From Iris pallida (taxonomy: Eukaryota; Streptophyta; Magnoliopsida; Asparagales; Iridaceae), in contig JANAVB010010791.1 of assembly GCA_029216955.1 (NCBI GenBank), positions 8,733,826 to 8,797,825 on the forward strand: a DNA stretch of 64,000 nucleotides, written 5' to 3'. This document shows, one piece after another, positions 1-9,919 of this stretch. Made by a program: the position numbers and the translations under genes. Below the pieces are notes generated by a model that saw only the letters and a program-made list of their open reading frames with translations, had not been told where the DNA came from and did not search any database. How positions within the stretch are numbered: position 1 is the stretch's first letter; the number at the start of each line of letters is the position of its first letter.

Positions 1-52
1 AGGCAACTCCTTTTCCCTTTGCCGCAGCACTGGAGGAAGCCTTGGGAGCCAT
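1..52 (-). CDS. Start of antisense ORF A (partial, runs off the window)
   Basis: The ATG is at 50-52 on the minus strand and 17 codons are visible before the window edge. The peptide begins MAPKASSSAAAKGKGVA. It closely resembles the starts of the antisense ORF of TE-E (53019, beginning MAPKCSSAADKGKA) and of exon 1 of the TE-D antisense gene (20131, APKRTATDKGKA after a mutated start). A TATA-like box lies 95 bases upstream (147-154). The function is unknown; the full relative in TE-D has a plant-mobile-domain-like region. The fragment is short, but three independent matches to the same N-terminus make it credible. Confidence 0.6.
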   Translation of the reverse strand, partial: MAPKASSSAAAKGKGVA

Positions 53-146
53 TGATGATCGAAGGAGAATAAGAGACGGCGACTAGGGCAAGAAATCTTG
101 AAAAAAGAAGAGAGAGTAAAAAACTTTTCTCTTCAGAAATTACTCA

Positions 147-154
147 TATTTATA
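147..154 (-). promoter_or_regulatory. TATA-like box upstream of antisense ORF A (TE-A)
   Basis: The minus strand reads TATAAATA, 95 bases before the ATG at 52. Boxes at comparable positions precede the ORF A relatives in TE-E and TE-D. The promoter role is inferred from position and recurrence. Confidence 0.45.
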
Positions 155-486
155 GGCTAGCAAGGGCATGTGAACCGATAGACGCTTCGAGTTTCGTGCT
201 GCCTAGAAGATAAAGCCGACCCTTGGGATTCTATCTCCTTTTATACAAAAAAGACCGCTCAGAATCATCAAGACAAATCTAAATATTTAATGCCGACTCT
301 TGGGATCCTATCCAAAAGATGTCTTTAAATCAAAAACAAATCAAGAGCAATTAATGAGACGCCTACGTGGCATAAAGACCAGTCTTTGCGGCCAGAGAAG
401 TCTATGCGGCCAAAGAAGTCTATGCGGCATGAAGAGCTTATGCGGATATACCCATGCTTCTTATTCAAAGTATTTCAATTTTACAA

Positions 487-509
487 ATTGAAAACTTTAA
501 AGGGAGTCT
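487..509 (+). other. Polypurine tract of TE-A
   Basis: The sequence reads attgaaaactttaaaggg then agtct, directly before the LTR. It matches the PPT of TE-E (53268-53290) and, on the other strand, those of TE-B and TE-D: a GAAAACTTT-rA-GG core followed by GTCT. It primes plus-strand DNA synthesis. Confidence 0.7.
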
Positions 510-896
510 TATAGAAGCATGAAAAAAGTAATAATAAATTCTTATGCGGCCCAGAAACTCTATCCGGCTTAGAACTTGGGGGGTTTCATGAGGCTCAAAA
601 ATTCCTGAGAGCATCACGCGGCTCAAAAAGCTTTATGCGTCTCAGATAGTTTTATGCGGCTCAGAAAAAGCCACGTGGCCTTATGCAGTTCGAAATAGGT
701 CCATACTGCTGGCCATAATTACTCCGTGCAGCTGGCCATTAATGCTCTGACACAAAGTGAGAGCTCTGACATAATGGTTCTGACATAAAGAAGAGACGCA
801 ACATGCTCATAAAAAGAAGAGAGAATCTTCATGATATCGGACACAATTCACAAAGTCCAAAGAAAGTTCTCTATGCGGATCACCTGTGTGGCCTTC

Positions 897-1139
897 ATGC
901 GACTCGGTTGTGAGGCCACCCTCATGCGGCTCGGTTATGAGGCCACCCATAAACGGCTCGGTTGTGAGGCCACCCCCATGCGGCTCGGTTATGAGGCCAC
1001 CCTCATGCGGCTCGGTTATGAGGCCACCTTCATGCGGCTCGATTATGAGGCCATCCTTATACGGCTCGGTTATGAGGCCACCCTCATGCGGCTCAGTTTT
1101 GAGGCCACCCTCATGTGGATCGGTTATGAGGCCACCCTC
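897..1139 (+). repeat. 27-bp tandem repeat, 9 units, in U3 of TE-A LTR
   Basis: Nine consecutive 27-base units of the form atgcggctcggttatgaggc plus caccctc, with 1-4 changes per unit and no spacers. Unit starts are 897, 924, 951, 978, 1005, 1032, 1059, 1086 and 1113, with a decayed tenth from 1140. The array lies about 275 bases upstream of the TATA box, where LTR enhancers usually are. Confidence 0.95.
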
Positions 1140-1412
1140 ATGTGGCTCAGACAGGGGGACAGTCCTTCATGCGGCTCGCAACCTAGTGGCAGTTGGGACA
1201 CGTGGCAGAAGTTGACTAAGTCATAACATCTCAGATTTATTGCAACCAACAGATCATAGCAGTTCAGATTTATTTCAACCAACATAACAGTCCAGATTTA
1301 TTGCAACAAGCAGATCAAGTTTAATCTTAACCAATCCCCAACAGCCCACTTCTCAAGGCACAGTTACAAGGATGTGGCCACGTGGCTGTACACCCCACTC
1401 ATCACAAACTCC

Positions 1413-1420
1413 TATAAATA
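1413..1420 (+). promoter_or_regulatory. TATA box of TE-A LTR
   Basis: TATAAATA is followed about 25 bases later by a CA/GA-rich stretch (1440-1500), a plausible start of the R region. Confidence 0.6.
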
Positions 1421-1726
1421 TCATGGGATTATTCCTTTGCACACACACACAGAGACATAGAGAGCAACACAGAGACAGATCCGAGCAGAGAGAGAGCATT
1501 TCTTCGCCGGAGCCGAGGTTGCGTTCGATCGTCCAGAGAAAGAGTTGATAGTACTTTCCCGAGCCTCTACCGTCACCCCCCAGAATCCAAATTAAACAAT
1601 TGTACTTAGATTGCTTTTCCTAGGTTTTGTTCCTAGGCTCTCTTTGTACGAGCGAGTTTGTAATTGTGAATTAAAGTTTAGTCCTCCCATAAAACTGTTC
1701 TATTCTTTGATAATCAGTGGCAAACA

Positions 1727-2003
1727 ACATGATGACAAAGTCTTCTCGAGCGTCGCGTTGCGTAGGATTCGAAGGAATTTTCCTTAATCTCCGTGCTGTC
1801 AGTTGTCAGAAAATGATGATGCCGTTACAGCTTCTCGAGGAAGTGTGCCACGTGTCGCTCTACACACCCTGACTCCAGCATAACCTGGCGATGGCGCAAC
1901 CTGAAGCTGCACAACTTGATTGTTCGGCACAATATAATGTTTTAGCACTATCTGATGATTGAAGACTTTAATGGGTAGCGCCTCTTAATTTTTAGGCTCT
2001 ATA
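1727..2003 (-). repeat. Partial 3' LTR of TE-B
   Basis: Aligns with 37260-37538 of TE-B's other LTR almost base for base (shared tgacaaagtcttctcg ... ttaatttttaggctcta). Its inner end reads TATA... on the element strand, where the 5' LTR has TGTA.... The rest of this LTR lies beyond TE-A, outside the window. Confidence 0.9.
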
Positions 2004-2027
2004 AGACCCCCTTCAAAGTTTTCGAAA
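2004..2027 (-). other. Polypurine tract of TE-B
   Basis: On the element strand this reads TTTCGAAAACTTTGAAGGGG plus GTCT, ending exactly where the 3' LTR begins. It is nearly identical to the PPT of TE-E. Confidence 0.8.
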
Positions 2028-2143
2028 CTTAAAAATACTTCAAATTTTTGAAATACTTTGAATTATACTAGTTTTTTTTGGATTGCGCCAGTCTCAACCG
2101 ACTCCACTTTTTGATCGCAAATTGTGCGATCAACTTTTGAAGC

Positions 2144-2151
2144 TATAAATA
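2144..2151 (+). promoter_or_regulatory. TATA box of the TE-B antisense gene
   Basis: TATAAATA lies about 180 bases before the ATG at 2329, on the strand opposite to gag-pol. The intervening leader is T-rich. Confidence 0.45.
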
Positions 2152-2328
2152 TCCATATATTTCAGACTCTTTATTTTTTACTAAAGTTCAATTTCTTAAA
2201 ACCCTATCTTTCCTTCTTCTTTCCACATTGCATTGATGATGTTCGGTTTTCTATGGAAAATATGAAGCGTTGGTTGGTCATCTATAAAGGGAGAGGTCCT
2301 TGTACTCATCCCTCTCTTTTGTACTTCC

Positions 2329-3807
2329 ATGGCAACTAAGAAGAAGGAGATGGCGACCGATGTTAATGCTGAAGTAAAAGTTCAGGAGACAAGGCCTGAT
2401 ACTGTGGCTAGAATCCTGTCCGAGGCTGATCGATCGCTGCGAGCAAGCAATTTCTTAGAATGCTTTGGATTGACCCCAGCAGTCTTTGATCGTCTGAACA
2501 GTAGTCCTTCGTCCTCTTCCGAAGAGCGTGACGACGTAGAAGGATTTCTTCGTCTGATGCGTCATTCAGGGATTCGTGATATGCGCAAGTTAGTCGCTTC
2601 TCTTCGCCAAGCTGGTGAAGAAGAAAAGAAGTAATCGTTTCTGTAGGGGCGCCACTTTTTCTTTTGTCTTTTGTGCAACTTATTTTATAGGGACTTGTTT
2701 TCCCTTTTCTTTCGTAAGAAAATAAAAAATTATTTCTGGCGCCCTTTTGCAAATCTTTTCGTGTGATCTATTTAGTGGCGCGTGCCAATGCACCATTTTG
2801 ACCAACTCAAATATTTGCTACTTTTCGAAGAATGTGTGGCAATTTTCGTGTGGTTTGAGAACCTTTCGTTTAGGTCCTTCCCAAGATAGGCTCCTAGAAT
2901 GACATGCCCGTTCACATCTTTTAAGCTCCTTAAATAGCTGATAGAAGAAATCAAAGAAATATCCATGAACTCTTTCTTTTCATTTCTTATTTCTGTTGAT
3001 GGTGATGGTTCTTCGCAGAAACCCCTCGGCGGTCAAAAGTTCAACGTTCGTGAACCTTTCTGCGCCATCAAAATTCGATGATGTTCTTCTGCATACCGCG
3101 TCTTCGGATGTTGGTTTGCCGTGCTTTATATCATCGACAATCTTTCGCACAAACATAGTTGATTTTGATGGTAAGTTCCAACAAAGAGCCAGTGGTTTCT
3201 ATACATGAGCGCCATTCATGAATTGTTGTTTAACTTGTGCTACTTTTTTTTTACTGAGACTATTTTAAAGACGGGCCTGAAATGAGGCGCATGTTGTAGA
3301 CGTGCGCCAAAAATCTTAAGAAAAGGTGCACACTGTAATCCATTGTCTGACTTCGGTCAGAGGCGCATGTTGTAAACGTGTGCCTGAAATTCTGAGAAGA
3401 GGCACGTACTGCAATCCAGTGCCTGACTTCGGTCAGAGATGCATGTTTTAAAAAAGTGCCTAAAACTCTGAGAAGTGGCGCGCACTGCAATCCAGTACCT
3501 GACTTCAGTCAGAGGCGCATGTTTATCGTAGGCTCCTATAGGTTGATTCTGATGATGTGCGCCTGTTGATCAAAGGCGCGCAGTTTGATAGATTTTGCTA
3601 ACTCTTCTTTCTTTGTTGATATTTATAGAAGTCTGGTTGGCAAGCTTCTTCAGGACTGGCATCGACGACTTGGATGCTGTGGGGGGCATTCTTCTGACAC
3701 TCACATCATACAGCTCATATCATTTTGACGCTCAAATCAGACAGCTCAGGACTCTTCATGTTCCAGAAAGGTCTTCCTCATATAGTAGGAAGGGCCTTTA
3801 TACATGA
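2329..3807 (+). CDS. Antisense three-exon accessory gene of TE-B (ORF C), unknown function
   Basis: Proposed exons are 2329-2630, 3019-3170 and 3629-3807. The introns begin GT (2631, GTAATC; 3171, GTAAGT) and end AG (3018, ttcttcgcag; 3628, atatttatag). Exon 1 ends in phase 2 and exon 2 starts with the one base needed; exon 2 ends in phase 1 and exon 3 starts with two bases. The joined frame is open for 210 codons and stops at 3805. Without splicing, exon 1 reads as a 101-residue ORF. The protein is charged, starts MATKKKEMATDVNAEVK and has a Ser-rich stretch. I recognise no domain. A poly(A)-type AATAAA is at 4079, and another at about 2719 could serve the unspliced form. It runs opposite to pol between integrase and the 3' LTR. 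Exon 1 is fairly sure as an ORF; splicing is inferred from signals and phase. Confidence 0.5.
3284..3530 (+). repeat. 76-bp tandem repeat, about 3.3 units
   Basis: Units start at 3284, 3360, 3436 and 3512 with gaggcgcatgtt-type sequence, each carrying tgcctgacttcggtcag near its end. The array lies in the proposed second intron of the antisense gene. A 76-residue minus-strand ORF over it (3260-3490) is a by-product. Confidence 0.9.
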
Positions 3808-4583
3808 AAGTTGGACGGTGGAGAGACAGAATTAGGAATCGTATCACGAAGGTGATCTCATTCCTAATTCTCATGACGGGTCGTCTCTTCTCCACCAGTT
3901 GTATTGACAGCAGCTTATCTTTGAACTATTGTACTCTGGGGTTCTCCTCTCGTCTTTCTGAGAGAGAAGACCAGAGTTAGTTCCATTGTCTTGCTCGTTG
4001 CTTCAGGTCGAGATGACAAGGAACTGGCTTCAACATGAAGATCCAAAGATGTAATAGACCTTCATTTATTAGATTTAGAATAAAAATCTGATATGTAATA
4101 GATTTCCTTCAAGATGTATCTATGTTTTTAAAGAAGGAATAAATAATGATTTTATCTTATTTATGATTTGATTTGATGCGATGATTTAGAAAATAGAATC
4201 CAGCGGTAATGTGGACGTGAACTCATTTTTCTATAGAAGATAGAATATCATGTCTAAAAGATAATATCTGCTATAATTCAAATTTATCATAAAGAAAAGA
4301 CATCTTTCAAAACAACTGGGTTTCAAAAGACAGAATTGATGATTTGGATAGGCTCCATGGGGGATTTTAAGTACTTATTATCTTGTGACTTTATTTACGA
4401 AAGAGTAAATAAATGAAAACAAATAAAATAGAGATGAAAAGATTGATGAATAAGCATGCCTTTTCAAGGAAATGTTGCTTCGATTCTCGAGACAAATAGT
4501 AAATAAAGATCCTTTCACGAACATGCCTTTTCGAGGAATGGTTGTTTCGATTCGTGAGACAGAACATTTGGCTTTCATCTGCC
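3808..4583 (+). other. TE-B spacer between antisense genes
   Basis: AT-rich stretch with no convincing ORF. It holds a poly(A)-type signal at 4079 for the preceding gene, and short words around 4190-4230 (ggtaatgtggacgtg) that also occur in the matching spacers of TE-D (about 25086) and TE-E (about 52470, reversed). Confidence 0.5.
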
Positions 4584-4591
4584 TTTAAATA
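4584..4591 (+). promoter_or_regulatory. TATA-like box before antisense ORF B (TE-B)
   Basis: TTTAAATA, 50-58 bases upstream of the ATG at 4642. It is a weaker match than the TATAAATA that precedes the same ORF in TE-E (51953-51960). Confidence 0.3.
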
Positions 4592-4641
4592 GTGTGGAAC
4601 ATTTCTGAGAGCATCATTCACCCCTTTTCCTTCCTTTGTAA

Positions 4642-4931
4642 ATGTCTTCAGAAGAAATGCCTAAGGAGACGGGAGCTATCCCAAAGATCGAAGCCGCCCT
4701 CGACACTCCTTCCGACGAGCCTCTGCCACCTACTCAGCCAGAAGTCGGAGAAAACTCAGCTATTCCTAGAGAGAAGCAGGATATTCTTGCCGAACTGGTG
4801 GAGCCTGGGAGTACTGCTGCTGAAGAAGCTTAAGGAAGGCCGCCTGCGAACTGCTGGTGTCATCGGACAATAATGTCTTCGAGCTTCTTACGAAATATGT
4901 TTTCAATCAAGAGGGCTCCGGTCCTCGTTAA
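4642..4931 (+). pseudogene. Antisense ORF B of TE-B, one frameshift
   Basis: Starts MSSEEMPKETGAIPKIEAAL and is homologous to the intact 107-residue antisense ORF of TE-E (51905-51582, starting MSSEDASKKAEVTPKVEA). Both have an acidic Pro/Glu-rich first half, an R/P-x-DIL motif, then AAC-x-LV ... YVF ... GSGP. Here the frame is lost near 4830; the rest continues in another frame (AACELLVSS ... NQEGSGPR) to a TAA at 4929-4931. An AATAAA follows at about 4966. It lies just beyond the integrase end, on the opposite strand, as in TE-E. Function unknown; the match between two separate elements is the main evidence that it is a real gene family. Confidence 0.65.
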
Positions 4932-5022
4932 TTTTATGTATTTCCTTCTGTTTACATTTATGCAAATAAAAAGGAATTTTACTTACATTCTTAGTCTCTG
5001 TGATGATATTTCTTTTTAGCCT

Positions 5023-5718
5023 TCAAACATAATATTTCTTGAGAAATTTTCTATTAATGGGCATCATGGCGACTCGACCATCCATACCAGTTAATTGATA
5101 AGCTCCGTTGGAGAAACATTTACTTACAACATAAGGTCCCTCCCACTTTGCTTCGAATTTGCCTTTACTCATGTGCGTCATAGTTATAGGACGTCTGACG
5201 GTTAGAACTAGTTCACCTTTTTGAAATGCTCGGGCTTTGATTTTACGGTTGAAGGCTTTTGATAGACGAGCTTGGTATAACTCAATATGTTGTTGAGCTA
5301 GGAGCCATTTTTCATCAAGCGCTTCAAGCTCCTGAAGTCTCAGGCGATCATTATTTTCGGTTGTTAGTTCATTGGCAATGATAATCCTTAGGGAAGGGAT
5401 CTGGATTTCTAACAGCCTCGCATCCGTACACCAAAAAGAAAGGTGTGCATCATGTAGGAGTACGTATAGTAGTACGGTAAGCCCACAGACATTCTCTAAG
5501 CTTCTCACTCCAGTTCCGTTTGTTGGTAGAAACAAACTTCTTGAGGAGTTTGATGATGGTTTTGTTAAATGCTTCTGCGAACCCATTAGCTGCAGGATTG
5601 TAAGCTGTAGAAGCAATATTATTGATCTTGTTGTCATCGTAGAATCAAGTGAATTTTTGACTGATGAAACTAATGAATTGTGACCCATTATCGTGAATGA
5701 TTCGCCGAGGAACACCAA
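5023..5718 (-). pseudogene. pol: Integrase C-terminal part (TE-B pol 3' end)
   Basis: The last ~130 codons match the integrase C-terminus of TE-E: IPSLRI-like segment, ANELTTENND, an ARAFQKGELVLTVRRP strand, KWEGPYVVSK and the final KFLKKYYV. Positions of this ORF upstream of about 5410 are out of the pol frame, so a frameshift separates it from the integrase core (5645-6982) and the segment between them (about 5410-5650) is broken. The basic strand-rich C-terminal domain has no visible chromodomain, as expected for Tat elements. The stop at 5023 is the natural pol end, judged by TE-E ending at the same residues. Confidence 0.85.
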
Positions 5719-6982
5719 ATCTATAAATCACATGATGCTTGATAAAGTTGATAATGCTGCTTGTCTTGACCTTAGCTAGAGGTATAGCTTCAGCCCATTT
5801 TGAGATGTAATCAGTTATGGCTAATATGAACCGATGTCCTCGAGATGAGGGAGGGTTGATAAGACAGATGACATCCATTCCCCAAGCTTCAAAGGGCCAA
5901 GATGCTGCCGTTGGGTGAAGAAATTCTGACGGTTGATAAATGAAGTTAGCATGGATTTGACATGCTCGGCACTTTTTTGCATACTCGATTGCATCAGATA
6001 CCATTGAGGGCCAATAATAGTCCATACGGCGAATGCGATCCTGCAATTTAGGACTAGGTTGATGTGCACCACAAACACCGTCATGAGCTTCATGAAGTAT
6101 TTGTTTTGCTTCTTCCCCCGCAAGACAACGTAGGAGTAAGCCGTCGAACGTTCGTCGGTAAAGTGTCTTTGTAGTATGATTGTAGTAAAATCTAAGTGAC
6201 CGTCGCCGAATTGTTGTGGCCTCCTTAGGGTCTTCAGGTACGATATCATGGACCACGAAGTCTATGAAAGGAGTCTTCCAGTCTTCAATGATGGTACAAA
6301 TTTCAACTGAATTGTTGAATTCTATGTTTGGGTTGTTAACTTCCATATTTAAGTTATTCTGGACACAAAATAACTCTCTATTAGTGATGACGATCATTTG
6401 TTGTCTTCTGACGGGAATTGCTAATACTGCTGTAAGATTAGCGAGTGCATCAGCTTCCGTGTTACATGCTCGGCGTACGTGTTCAATGAAGAAGCCTTTG
6501 AATGAAGTGGCCATCCTGATCGCTACATCATGATATGGAACCAAATCTTGATGTCGAACTTCGTATGTACCTCTAACTTGATTGACAATCAGTTTGGAGT
6601 CTCCATAAACTTCAAGATACTCAATATCTAATTGTTTAGCCAATTGGAGCCCAATGAGCAGAGCATTGTATTCAGCTACATTATTGAAACACGACTCATC
6701 TAAAGAATAAGCTCTTTGGATAGCTAACCCTTCTGGTGAGACGAGAACGATTCCAACTCCAGCAACAATAGCACCTTTTGGTCTAATTCTGGATGCACCA
6801 TCAAAGAATAGACGCCAAATAAGAATTTCTTCTAAAATCATGTTGGATTCCAAGGTTTCATCTGGAATCTCATCGTAGAGTTTAGATGTTTCAGGAACTG
6901 GATGAGCTGCTAGAAAGTCAGCAAGGGTTTGACCTTTAACAGACTTTTGAGGAACATAAACCATATCATATTGTGCTAACAA
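5645..6982 (-). pseudogene. pol: Second RNase H and integrase core (TE-B pol)
   Basis: The 445-residue open segment begins at the end of the first RNase H (LAQYDMVYVPQ, ADFLAAHP). It continues into the archaeal-type RNase H, with FFDGAS, AEYNALL and GDSKL giving the acidic residues. Next come the integrase zinc region (EAHDGVCGAH ... CRACQ) and the core with GMD and HDNG, the first two acidic residues. The frame ends before the third acidic residue because of a frameshift, so this copy cannot make integrase. These enzymes normally remove the RNA template and insert the cDNA. A second RNase H domain is established as typical of Tat-lineage elements. Confidence 0.9.
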
Positions 6983-7147
6983 TATGGCCTATGTTGCAAG
7001 CCTAGAATTGAGGGTACTAGGCTTCTTCATTAGGACCCTGAGAGGGTTAACTCTAGAAATAACATGAATAGTTTGGCCAGTGATATAATGTCTCGTCTTT
7101 TGAACAGCAAACATCAAAGCTAGACACTCTTTTTCTACTGGAGTGTA

Positions 7148-7648
7148 TCAATGCTCAGCCCCAATCATCATGCGGCTAAGGTAGTAGATAGCCTGTTCAT
7201 GACCTTTTTTATTCTTCTGAGCTAATAAAGCACCTAAAGAGTGGTCCATTGCTCGAACATACATCAGGAAAGGTATTTCTGACGCTGGAGGCACTAGAAC
7301 TGGAGGGTACATCAAGTACCACTTTATGTCTTCAAATGCTTGTTGACATGCTTCAGTCCAAATAAAAGATACGCCTTTTTTCATGAGTTTAGTGAACGGT
7401 CTACAGCATCCAGACAGATTTGAGATGAATCTCCTGATGTACGCAAGTCGTCCCTGGAATCCTCTTAGCTCTTTTAGGTTGCGTGGAGGATGCATCTCTT
7501 GAATGGCTTTGATTTTCTCAGGGTCAACGTGTATACCTTTAGAGGTAATAACGAATCCAAGAAACTTGCTACTAGAGACTCCCAGGAATGACTTGGTGGG
7601 ATTCATCTTGAGTTGATGCAGGCGCAATAGATCAGAAATAGTTCTCAA
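7148..7648 (-). pseudogene. pol: RT C-terminal part and first RNase H start (TE-B pol)
   Basis: Homologous to TE-E 48890-49390: RLHQLKMNPTKSFLGVSSSKFLGF, ITSKGIHVDP, LRGFQGRLAYIRRFISNLS and the RNase H opening AMDHSLGALLAQKNKKGHE. The open frame stops at 7148, just after MIGAEH; in TE-E the next residues are RYSPVEKECLA. The 7648 end is set by a break, not a start codon; the RT palm lies immediately upstream in broken frames. Confidence 0.85.
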
Positions 7649-8150
7649 ATCTTGAATATGATCTTCTTTTAAATGACTTTTGACAGCAATATCGTCAATA
7701 TAACATTCAACAGTCTTTTATAAATGATCACGAAAGATGGTACTCATAGCCCGCTGATATGTTGTACCAGCGTTCTTAAGACCGAATGGCATAACAGTAT
7801 AGCAATAGACTCCAAGAGGTGTGCAGAAAGATGTATGTTTCTCATCTTCTGGATGCATCTTGATATGATTGTATCCTTAAAAACCATCCATAAAGGACAT
7901 ATGTTCAAATCCACAAGTATTGTCAATCATGACATCAGTGATTGGGAGAGGGAATTCGTCTTTGGGACAGGCTTCATTAAGGTCTCTGAAGTCGATGCAG
8001 ACTCAGATTTTCTATATCTTCTTCAAAACTGGGACAACATTAGCCACCAAGTTAGGATGTTGTTTTTTCTCTGATGAAACCACGAGCGATGAGTTTCTTA
8101 ACCTCAGATTCTATGGTATCCATCATGTCAGGTCAAAATCGACGTTGTTG
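7649..8150 (-). pseudogene. pol: RT fingers and palm, frameshifted (TE-B pol)
   Basis: No long frame remains, but the conserved RT segments can be read piecewise on the minus strand: the VKKLIARGFIREK segment, the catalytic loop as Y-I-D-D near 7695, and the SLPITD and FMDG regions between. TE-E has YVDD at the same place. At least two frameshifts and several stops occur here. Confidence 0.75.
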
Positions 8151-8831
8151 CTATTTGACTGGCCTCACATTTGGCAGAATATTGAGCTTGTGAGTAGCGA
8201 TCTGAGGATCCAACCCCGACATGTCTTCATAGCTCCAAGCGAATACATCAATATTTTCCATAATGAGTTGGATTAGTTCTTGTTTATCCGCTTCATGGAG
8301 GCTTTTGCTGACAAAAATTAGTTTTAGGGAAATTTTATCTCCAATATTGACTTGAACCAGCTGATGTTCAGTAGGTGGCTTACGTTGCTCAAAGCGAAGC
8401 TCCCATTGAGTATCTATCCTTTGTGTCCAAGGATCAGATTCAGAAGCTTCGACAAAGTCTTCGTCATCTTTCGAGAATTCGGCAGTCACCATATTGGAAG
8501 AAAGAGTCACGCGATGGACGTGCCCTACAATGGTATCTGAATCCCATGAGATAGAATCAGAAGAGTTAGATCGTTCTTCTTCCTCAGATTCAGAGGCTTC
8601 TGGAGTCGAAATTGGTGAAGTATAACCTAATCCCCGCTTCGTTTTGCCGTAGTATTGTTGTGATTTTCCTTTCGAAGCAGGAATACGAATAGGAGTTCGC
8701 CTTCCTTTACCGCTATTGAGACCAGCTTTAAAATTATAGCCCATCTTTTGAATGATATCTTTTGATTGCTGATTATAACAACGTAGTTGAAGTCTTCCAT
8801 TATCGTGATTTTCTTCTTCGCTATCGGGCAT
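8151..8831 (-). pseudogene. pol: G-patch-like motif and RT N-terminal region (TE-B pol)
   Basis: The 226-residue open segment starts in an acidic stretch. It carries a G-patch-like motif (IIQKMGYNFKAGLNSGKG ... RGLGY), an acidic Ser/Glu-rich linker (SEEEERSNSSDS), a WTQRIDTQWELRFEQR segment, and the RT entry (IDVFAWSYEDMSGLDP, HKLNILP). It ends where the frame breaks at the first RT residues. G-patch motifs bind nucleic acid or helicases and occur after the protease in some retroviruses; the equivalent place here fits that known arrangement. Confidence 0.8.
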
Positions 8832-9044
8832 GATCTTCTATTCTGTTCCTTTACTAAAAAGTATAGGAACTTCATCTTTCTTCCTGGAAGGAACTAAGAA
8901 GAAGGAGTCCTGCATTGGCTCGAGCAATACTTCGTTTCGAGAAGCTTTAACTGCTCCTATGGCAAGTGGTTCGAAGTTATCTAACATTTTTAAATAACAT
9001 CGAGTATAATAAAAAGTATCAGTATACTGTAAAGAAGATGCTAC

Positions 9045-9866
9045 TTAATTGATTCGTACATCGTCATTTATAACATGATTCTTAGCCTTCATAGAAGGCT
9101 TAGTAAGGTTGATAACCAAAGAAGGAGAAGAAGGAGGTTTGTTACGATGAAGGTCGATAACAAGAGGCTCAGAAGAGGTCAGCTCCCTTTGTTCCTTTTC
9201 CACAGTAGGAGGCTGTTTGTTATGAGATAAAAGATGTATTATCAATGTCTGAGAAGAAGAAGGACAAATAGCACGTCCTTTGACGGGAATCACGAGAACA
9301 TCTTTTGAAGTATGTTTCAGATCCTCCTCACTATCCATTGCCAATACAACTTTCATGAACTCTTCTTTGTACATCCGAGAGTCCGTAAAATATGCTTCAA
9401 CCCCCCTGAAAGGATTCAAGTCGGCTACTTCCTTTTGGACTTCTCCATTGGCATCTACATATTTGAAGCATTGACGTAAAGTGGATGGTACAATGTTATG
9501 CTCATGCAGAACGGGTCTTCCCAGCAAAGCATTGTAAGAGACGTGATTGTCGATCACGTAAAAAGTAACCTTCGTATGAAGATTGCCTATTTGAACTTTC
9601 AGGCAAATCTTTCCCAAAGGTTCACTTCTCCCAGAATTGAATACTAGAATTGTCGTGATGGTCGTCGAAAGATTGTGTACGGGAATCTTCAATACATCTA
9701 GTAGAGTCTTTGGCATGATGCTGAGTACAGACCCAGGATCGATCAGGATACGATCAACCTTCATGGTATCAACATATCCCGTGAAGTAGAGGGGTCGATC
9801 ATGACGATTATCTTCTAACGTCATATCGTCTTGTGTAAAGGTGATATTTGGCATCAGTTCCATCAC
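9045..9866 (-). pseudogene. pol: Aspartic protease region (TE-B pol)
   Basis: The retropepsin-like core is visible: HDRPLYFTGYVDTMKVDRIL leads to the active-site loop IDPGS, then a second hydrophobic loop near YNALLGRPVLHEHNIVPST. The D-P-G form instead of D-T/S-G is the same in TE-D and TE-E, so it is a family trait, not decay. A linker with the repeated words LTSSEPLVIDLHRNK follows. Start and end are set by stops. The protease would cut the Gag-Pol polyprotein. Confidence 0.85.
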
Positions 9867-9919
9867 ACTATGATAATGAAGGTATGTTATAGGCTCATCC
9901 TCTGCTTTCTTGAGAAGTG

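Larger units (their letters stand above)
1..1726 (+). mobile_element. TE-A: 3' end of a Tat-type Ty3/Gypsy element
   Basis: Only the last part of this element is in the window. In order it shows the start of an antisense ORF (1-52, minus strand), a spacer of about 430 bases with no sense gene, a polypurine tract (487-509) and a 3' LTR (510-1726). The order matches TE-E exactly: antisense ORF, then PPT, then LTR. The right end abuts sequence that aligns with TE-B's 5' LTR from about 37260 onward, so TE-A is inserted in the 3' LTR of TE-B. The expected target duplication is around 1727-1731 (acatg), but its partner is outside the window. The Tat assignment is an inference from layout and PPT similarity, because no pol is visible. 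Confidence 0.75.
510..1726 (+). repeat. 3' LTR of TE-A
   Basis: The LTR begins after the PPT with TATAGAAGC (TA instead of the usual TG) and ends with ggcaaaca, like the ...tgcaaaca ends of the TE-E LTRs. Length is about 1.2 kb. U3 is full of short TATGCGGC(T/C)CAG-type words and holds a 27-bp tandem array (897-1139). A TATA box sits at 1413-1420, followed by a CA-rich and GA-rich leader. The ORFs crossing the array are by-products of its 27-bp period, which is a multiple of three. The partner 5' LTR is outside the window. Confidence 0.75.

Noticed and set aside
897..1139. Possible CRISPR array
   Set aside because: Units are directly adjacent, without spacers, and the context is a plant LTR.
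831..1226. ORFs of 131 and 109 residues over the 27-bp array
   Set aside because: The period is a multiple of three, so frames stay open by construction; the sequence is LTR U3.
3260..3490. 76-residue minus-strand ORF
   Set aside because: It is an effect of the 76-bp tandem repeats; no homologue in the other elements.
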